Source: Micrococcales bacterium (GTDB lineage Bacteria; Actinomycetota; Actinomycetes; S36-B12). Taken from it: DNA of 9,444 bases. Every line of letters begins with the position of its first letter. The stretch's first letter is position 1. The notes beneath the pieces are model-generated. The model had not been told where the DNA came from. It ran no database searches and saw only the letters and a list, made by a program, of their open reading frames with translations. Of this stretch, positions 5,753-9,444 are shown in pieces. The stretch lies in assembly GCA_002694095.1 (NCBI GenBank), contig NZLD01000025.1, positions 53,986 through 63,429 on the forward strand, read 5' to 3'. The position numbers and the translations under genes are program-made.

Positions 5753-6460
5753 CTAGCTTTCGCGCACGAATCGACAAAAGGTGAACTCGTCCTCCACGAA
5801 CTGGTGCGCAAGTGAAAATCGAGACAGATCGTTCGTCCCGGACAGCTGGGCTTCTGTTCCCGGGTCTGCCAGATAGCCTGCGCCGGCCAGCATCGGTGAG
5901 ATCGTCACGTCCATTTCATCGACCAGTTCTTCCCGCACAAGTCCGTCCAGCAGCGCTTCACCGCCTTCACAGACCAGTCGCCGTAGCCCACGCTCGTGCA
6001 AGGCAGACACCATCGCGCGGAGATCAACCGACGTGGCTCCGGTCTGCCACACCTGCGCATGCTCGTTGGCAACGGCTAGCTGCCGCGCGTCTGCGGACTC
6101 GCTGGTCACCACGATCACCGGAAGAGTGGAGTCGGAGAACAAGGGCTCGTCCCACGGCAGGTCGAGACGACCGCTGACAATCACTACCTGCACAGCCGGA
6201 GCCAGGCCCGCGTCGGCTCGCGCGTCCTGCCATTCGGGCTTGGCCACCATCGGCCGATAGCGCTCGGCTCGAATAGTTCCGGCACCCACCAATACAACGT
6301 CGGCGAGCCGGCGGGTCTCCATGAAGACCCTCTTGTCCGCTGCGCCGGAGATGGATCCGCTGAGCCCATCGTGTCCGACCGTTGCGCCGTCCAGAGTCAT
6401 CACCATCATTGTCCGCAGCCACGGACCTTCAGGCCATGGATAAAGGGAAGCAAGATCCAC
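5753..6460 (-). CDS. Stand-alone RibD C-terminal-domain reductase (pyrimidine reductase family)
   Basis: This 235-aa protein consists of only the RibD_C, dihydrofolate-reductase-like domain; the N-terminal deaminase of full-length RibD is absent. Landmarks are MTLDGA at 21-26, ADKRVFMETRRLADVVLVGAGT at 41-62 (nucleotide-binding GAGT at 59-62), AERY at 65-68, CEGGEALL at 164-171 and DEMDVTISPMLAG at 181-193. Family members use NADPH to reduce a pyrimidine intermediate in riboflavin synthesis. Related actinobacterial stand-alone proteins such as mycobacterial Rv2671 can reduce dihydrofolate. The substrate here is undetermined. The start is GTG at 6460, giving the usual 'LYP.P' N terminus. No Shine-Dalgarno site precedes it, but a TACCGT box lies at -12 to -7, so the message may be leaderless. 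It is separated by 165 nt from the SDR gene and 90 nt from the 168-aa gene. Confidence 0.85.
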   Translation of the reverse strand: MDLASLYPWPEGPWLRTMMVMTLDGATVGHDGLSGSISGAADKRVFMETRRLADVVLVGAGTIRAERYRPMVAKPEWQDARADAGLAPAVQVVIVSGRLDLPWDEPLFSDSTLPVIVVTSESADARQLAVANEHAQVWQTGATSVDLRAMVSALHERGLRRLVCEGGEALLDGLVREELVDEMDVTISPMLAGAGYLADPGTEAQLSGTNDLSRFSLAHQFVEDEFTFCRFVRES

Positions 6461-6466
6461 CCGTGG

Positions 6467-6472
6467 ACGGTA
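6467..6472 (-). promoter_or_regulatory. Putative -10 box for a leaderless reductase transcript
   Basis: The minus strand reads TACCGT, fitting TANNNT, and lies exactly 6 nt before the GTG start at 6460, as in leaderless actinobacterial promoters. No good -35 hexamer is seen 16 to 19 nt upstream, so this is only suggestive. Confidence 0.4.
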
Positions 6473-6568
6473 ACAGCGACTGTCCGGGGAGCCTTAGGCG
6501 TGTGCGACAGCGCGACGTGCGGTTCGAGACCGAACGTGGACGCAAATTGGTGATGATCTGGTTCAGCA

Positions 6569-6595
6569 CTATCGGTGTCTCATGACTTCCGATAG
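6569..6595. repeat. 7-bp inverted repeat in the 165-nt gap between the SDR and reductase genes
   Basis: CTATCGG (6569-6575) and CCGATAG (6589-6595) are perfect inverted repeats around a 13-nt spacer. An outer pair, GTGTCT (6575-6580 region) and AGACAC (6603-6608), overlaps it and could form an alternative fold. It lies about 30 to 57 nt beyond the SDR stop, so it could be a weak terminator or an operator. No T-run follows. The rest of 6461-6625 holds no gene that I can support. Confidence 0.35.
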
Positions 6596-6625
6596 GACGG
6601 CCAGACACTCAGCAGCCTGAGTCGG

Positions 6626-7408
6626 TTACGGCATGGCGGACAGGCCACCGTCGACGATCAACTCCTGGCCGGTCATGAAGGACGAAGCATCGCTCGCCAA
6701 GAACAAGGCCGCGTGGGCGATCTCGTCACTGCGTCCCCAACGGCCCAATGGCACTCGACTCAGCACCGACGACTCGGTTCCTTCATCCACGCGAAGAAAA
6801 TCGGTGAGGTCGGTTTCGATCCAGCCAGGCACCAACGAGTTGACGCGGACACCTTGATGGGCGGCTTCAAGGGCGACGCTGCGGGTCAGCGACGCGATGG
6901 CTGCCTTCGCCGCTCCGTAGTGGGACATCATCGGTGCACCCCGAAGGCCTGCGACGGATCCCACGTTGACGATCACGCCGTGGTTCGAGGACGCCAAGTG
7001 CGGCAGCGCCTGCTGGATGAGGGCCACGGTCGCGTCGACGTTCAACGCCATCGTCTTGCTCCACCCCGACAACCGCATGGAGGCCACCGGTACCGAGAAG
7101 CTGTTGCCGCCGGCGTTGTTGATCAGAATGTCCAGCCCACCGAGTGTAGACACCGTTTCGGTGACCAGACGCTCCGCGGCCCCGTCCTCGGTCACATCGG
7201 CGGCGATGGCAACGGCACGTCCGCCGGATTGCTCGATCGCATCAGCCGCTTGCTGAACGGTGTCGGCACTCCGCGCGGCCAGCGCAACCGCGCAGCCGTG
7301 GCTCGCCAACTCCTCGGCGATTGCGCGCCCGATCCCGCGCGACGCCCCCGTGATGAGTGCTGTGCGTCCGGTCAGGTCATGCGGGTCGAGACCGTTGTCG
7401 TCTGCCAT
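6626..7408 (-). CDS. Short-chain dehydrogenase/reductase (SDR), FabG-like
   Basis: This 260-aa protein is a classical SDR. The cofactor loop TGASRGIG is at 20-27, NNAG at 97-100, and the catalytic tetrad is N123, S151, Y164 and K168 (YGAAK). The proline-glycine turn VPGWIETDL is at 193-201 and the C-terminal GQELIVDGG at 247-255. Arg24 in the glycine loop and Arg46 after the second strand suggest NADP(H) preference. Such enzymes interconvert alcohols and ketones; the substrate cannot be read from the sequence. The N-terminal 11 residues are variable. ATG at 7408 is well supported by GAAGGGA ending 5 nt upstream (7414-7420). The gene follows egtB after only 25 nt and is probably cotranscribed. 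Whether it acts on an ergothioneine-related compound is unknown. Confidence 0.9.
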   Translation of the reverse strand: MADDNGLDPHDLTGRTALITGASRGIGRAIAEELASHGCAVALAARSADTVQQAADAIEQSGGRAVAIAADVTEDGAAERLVTETVSTLGGLDILINNAGGNSFSVPVASMRLSGWSKTMALNVDATVALIQQALPHLASSNHGVIVNVGSVAGLRGAPMMSHYGAAKAAIASLTRSVALEAAHQGVRVNSLVPGWIETDLTDFLRVDEGTESSVLSRVPLGRWGRSDEIAHAALFLASDASSFMTGQELIVDGGLSAMP

Positions 7409-7433
7409 CGTCTTCCCTTCGATTGAGCCGTGC

Positions 7434-8870
7434 TTAGGTCGTCTGCGTATCTGCCAAGCGGACCCCGGAGAAAGCCCACCGCGCGTGCGGCGGGAAGAAG
7501 TTCCGATAACTCACGCGCGCATGACCCTTCGGCGTCACCGATGCGCCGCCACGCAGCACCATTTGACCGGACATGAACTTTCCGTTGTATTCACCCACCG
7601 CGCCCGCGGGGGTGGTGAAGCCCGGGTACGGGAGGTACGCCGACGACGTCCACTGCCACGCCGAATCGAACACCTGGCGCATCCCTGTTCCACCGGTATC
7701 CGCCGCGGGGTGGAACCCTTCGATCCCGTCTTCCTGATCGATTCGATGCGCCTGATCGTCGCGCGGTGGCGGCGCGACCATAGATTCACGCATCGCGTGC
7801 TCCCACTCGAACTCCGTCGGCAGGCGCTTTCCGGCCCATGTCGCGAACGCATCCGCCTCGTAATGACTCACGTGCACGACCGGCTCATCAAGCCGCACGG
7901 GTCGCGTTCCATGCAGGGTGTGTTCACGCCACTGGGATCCGTCTCGTGTCCAATACAGCGGTGAACACCACTTCTCCTCGTTCACGCGGGCCCACCCATC
8001 GGACAGCCACAACTCGTGTCGTTCGTAGCCACCGTCGGTCATGAACTCCAGCCATTCACCGTTGGTCACCAAACGATCCGCGAGCCGGAATGGGCGCAAA
8101 AACACGGCGTGCGTTGGCTCTTCGTTGTCGAAGTGGAAGCCGTCCGAGGAATTCCCGGCGTCCACAACACCGCCACCGAACTCAATCCAGGACGCCGTCG
8201 ATGGTGATCTGGGAGCAACCCGCGGTCCGGGGTAGCCGACGGGTTCGAGGGGATTGCGTGACATTACGTGCTTGATGTCCATCAACAGCAACTCTTGATG
8301 CTGATGTTCGTGGTGGAAGCCAAGGGACACCAACGCCCGAAGTGCGTCGTCTTCTGGTCGACCCCCATCGGAACGCTTGCCCGACAGTCGTGCCGACAGG
8401 AGGTCCAGCATTCGGTCGTCGACGTGTCGCCGGTAGTCGCCGACATCGTGTGCTCCGGGCCGGGAGATGTGACCGCGGTTCGCACGTGGGTAGCGAGCTC
8501 CGACTGACTCGTAGTAACTGTTGAACAGAGTCCAGTAGGTGTCCTGAAACATCGAAAAGCCCGGCTGATGCTCAGCGAGAACGAACGCTTCGAAGAACCA
8601 GGTCACGTGCGCGCGGTGCCACTTGGTGGGACTGACGTCGGGCATGGTTTGAACGGTCTGGTCTTCCGGAGTTAACGGCGCTGCCAACTGCTCGGTCAGA
8701 CGCCGAACTCGCTCGTACTCGCTGGCGAAATCGCCGAGGCCGTCACCGAGGCAGTCGCCGGTGAGGGAATCGTGCGTGGCGGGGTGGACCGCGAGTGTGT
8801 CGTCGATCGAGGCTTGCGCTGGGGGGTCGTTCGACGCCGAAAGGCGATCGGTTGTCGTTGGTGCGGACAT
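7434..8870 (-). CDS. egtB: EgtB-type ergothioneine biosynthesis sulfoxide synthase
   Basis: EgtB is a non-haem iron enzyme that uses O2 to join hercynine to the sulfur of cysteine or gamma-glutamylcysteine. This 478-aa protein has the family layout: a variable, probably disordered N terminus (1-45), a DinB-like helical domain (about 46-205) and a C-terminal FGE-sulfatase fold (about 225-475). The iron-binding histidines are most likely H88 in KWHRAHVTWFFE and H187/H191 in HHEHQHQE. NSYYESVGARYPR is at 117-129. FGE landmarks include TNGEWLEFM (269-277), GKRLPTEFEWEHAM (347-360), QWTSSAY (406-412), VLRGGAS (438-444) and RWAFSGVRL (464-472). ATG at 8870 has GGAAGG 9 nt upstream. Residues known to choose the thiol donor cannot be settled without alignment. 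No egtD, egtA or egtC is nearby; an OvoA-like role is less likely as no methyltransferase domain is present. Confidence 0.9.
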   Translation of the reverse strand: MSAPTTTDRLSASNDPPAQASIDDTLAVHPATHDSLTGDCLGDGLGDFASEYERVRRLTEQLAAPLTPEDQTVQTMPDVSPTKWHRAHVTWFFEAFVLAEHQPGFSMFQDTYWTLFNSYYESVGARYPRANRGHISRPGAHDVGDYRRHVDDRMLDLLSARLSGKRSDGGRPEDDALRALVSLGFHHEHQHQELLLMDIKHVMSRNPLEPVGYPGPRVAPRSPSTASWIEFGGGVVDAGNSSDGFHFDNEEPTHAVFLRPFRLADRLVTNGEWLEFMTDGGYERHELWLSDGWARVNEEKWCSPLYWTRDGSQWREHTLHGTRPVRLDEPVVHVSHYEADAFATWAGKRLPTEFEWEHAMRESMVAPPPRDDQAHRIDQEDGIEGFHPAADTGGTGMRQVFDSAWQWTSSAYLPYPGFTTPAGAVGEYNGKFMSGQMVLRGGASVTPKGHARVSYRNFFPPHARWAFSGVRLADTQTT

Positions 8871-8924
8871 CGAGCCCTACCTTCCCGAGAGCGTTCCCGC
8901 CGATGGCGCCGTCGGCGTGCTTCG

Positions 8925-8930
8925 ACCCTA
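8925..8930 (-). promoter_or_regulatory. Weak candidate -10 box for egtB
   Basis: The minus strand reads TAGGGT, which fits TANNNT and would place transcription start near 8918, about 48 nt before the egtB ATG. The expected -35 position is poor. The 125-nt divergent spacer (8871-8995) must hold promoters for both flanking genes. Confidence 0.25.
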
Positions 8931-8960
8931 GTCGCCATTGGGTTCGGAGTGCACCCTGTT

Positions 8961-8989
8961 TTCGCACCCCACCACCACCTCATTACCCT
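8961..8989 (+). promoter_or_regulatory. Putative leaderless promoter of the right-edge membrane protein gene
   Basis: TACCCT (8984-8989) fits TANNNT and lies at -12 to -7 from the GTG at 8996. TTCGCA (8961-8966) matches four of six bases of TTGACA with a 17-nt spacer. No Shine-Dalgarno sequence precedes the GTG. Together these suggest that transcription begins at the start codon. Confidence 0.45.
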
Positions 8990-8995
8990 GCTGAC

Positions 8996-9444
8996 GTGAC
9001 GTCGACGCCTACGCCCGATGCGCTGGAACTCCAAGCCCTGGCCCTGAAAGCCCTGGACCCCCAGCGTGGGATGGACCACCCCGCGCGCACCGGATTGATC
9101 GGGGCCGGAATCGCGCTGGGCCGCACCTTCCAGCCGAATCTGCTCACCCGCGGGACAACGGATCAGGCGGTCATCAGTGGCGTGACGACGGCGTTCGCCT
9201 ACGGCGTCTACTCCTCCGCCGACGCGATCGTCGATTCACTCGCCGCCCGAATCAGCGGCCAGGACAATCCCGGGCCGAATTCACGCCTGATCGTGGCGGG
9301 AGTGCTGGCGGCCCTCGGGGCGGGCACCTTTGCCGGATTCAAGTGGCGGGAACACGAGTCGCGCCCGCGCGCAGCGGTCCGCCTCGCGGGGCGATCCATC
9401 GCCGTCGCTGCAATCTCGAGCGCGGCGTCCACGCTGACGGGGGA
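8996..9444 (+). CDS. Probable membrane protein, N-terminal part; resembles the membrane domain of Rv1069c-like alpha/beta-hydrolase proteins
   Basis: The frame is open from GTG 8996 to the window edge, giving 149 residues and no stop. After a polar start (MTSTPTPDALELQALALKAL) come hydrophobic segments at about 32-43 (TGLIGAGIALGR), 57-80 (around VISGVTTAFAYGVYSSA) and 98-115 (RLIVAGVLAALGAGTFAG), with a further Ala-rich stretch at about 130-145. The pattern 'PNLLTRGTTDQAVISGVTTA.AYG' is reminiscent of 'P.LLPR....QG..SG...A.GYG' in the N-terminal membrane domain of mycobacterial Rv1069c-like proteins (Abhydrolase_9_N), whose hydrolase domain would lie beyond the edge. That assignment is from memory of the pattern and tentative. 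ATG at codon 26 is an alternative start, but a TANNNT box at -12 to -7 favours GTG 8996. It diverges from egtB. Confidence 0.6.
   Translation, partial: MTSTPTPDALELQALALKALDPQRGMDHPARTGLIGAGIALGRTFQPNLLTRGTTDQAVISGVTTAFAYGVYSSADAIVDSLAARISGQDNPGPNSRLIVAGVLAALGAGTFAGFKWREHESRPRAAVRLAGRSIAVAAISSAASTLTG

Noticed and set aside
6500..6545. GTTCG/CGAAC 5-bp hairpin in the 165-nt gap
   Set aside because: The stem is too short to stand out from chance in GC-rich DNA and no T-run follows.
6713..7426. Open frame on the + strand (237 codons)
   Set aside because: Antisense to the SDR gene, with a composition typical of a GC-rich shadow and no recognisable domain.
7260..7964. Open frame on the + strand (234 codons)
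   Set aside because: It runs antisense across the SDR and egtB genes, which have complete motifs and ribosome binding sites on the other strand.
8696..9079. Minus-strand open frame (127 codons) spanning the egtB start and the divergent spacer
   Set aside because: It overlaps egtB in another frame and the membrane protein gene on the opposite strand. The composition is Arg-rich and low-complexity.

Overview
The window comes from a high-GC bacterium, almost certainly an actinobacterium. The basis is GC-rich third codon positions, GTG and TTG starts, stop/start overlaps of 4 to 8 nt, a small DUF6457-type protein beside MobA and MoeA, and an Rv1069c-like membrane protein start. The genus cannot be fixed from the sequence alone. 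No rRNA, tRNA, CRISPR array, insertion sequence or phage gene is visible.

Layout. The left edge (1-1117, + strand) holds the last 37 codons of a probable Gfo/Idh/MocA dehydrogenase, whose stop overlaps the GTG start of a LacI-family repressor. This looks like the end of a sugar or polyol catabolic operon with its own regulator. A convergent junction (1118-1153) follows. All genes from 1154 to 8870 then lie on the minus strand. In transcription order they are: EgtB-type sulfoxide synthase; SDR oxidoreductase; (165-nt gap) stand-alone RibD C-terminal-type reductase; (90-nt gap) a 168-aa protein of unknown family; MobA-like nucleotidyltransferase; DUF6457-like protein; MoeA-like molybdenumtransferase; (83-nt gap with a 13-bp triple tandem repeat) acetoacetate-CoA ligase. 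At the right edge (8996-9444, + strand), diverging from egtB, is the start of a probable membrane protein.

How the genes work together. The tightest unit is the molybdenum cofactor cluster at 5662-3175. The unknown protein and mobA overlap by TTGA. The mobA stop codon lies inside the Shine-Dalgarno sequence of the DUF6457 gene, and the DUF6457 gene overlaps moeA by ATGA. MoeA inserts molybdate into molybdopterin and MobA adds the nucleotide, so this is the late part of Moco synthesis; no moaABCDE genes are present. The egtB and SDR genes are 25 nt apart and probably cotranscribed, but no egtD, egtA, egtC or egtE is present. The reductase and the right-edge membrane protein both lack a Shine-Dalgarno site and have a TANNNT box at exactly -12 to -7 from the GTG, so both are candidates for leaderless transcripts.

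No spectacular new system is evident. The best leads are the uncharacterised 168-aa first gene of the Moco unit, the divergent MoeA motifs, the EgtB-SDR pair without EgtD, and short tandem duplications, one of which places stop codons in all three frames behind moeA.
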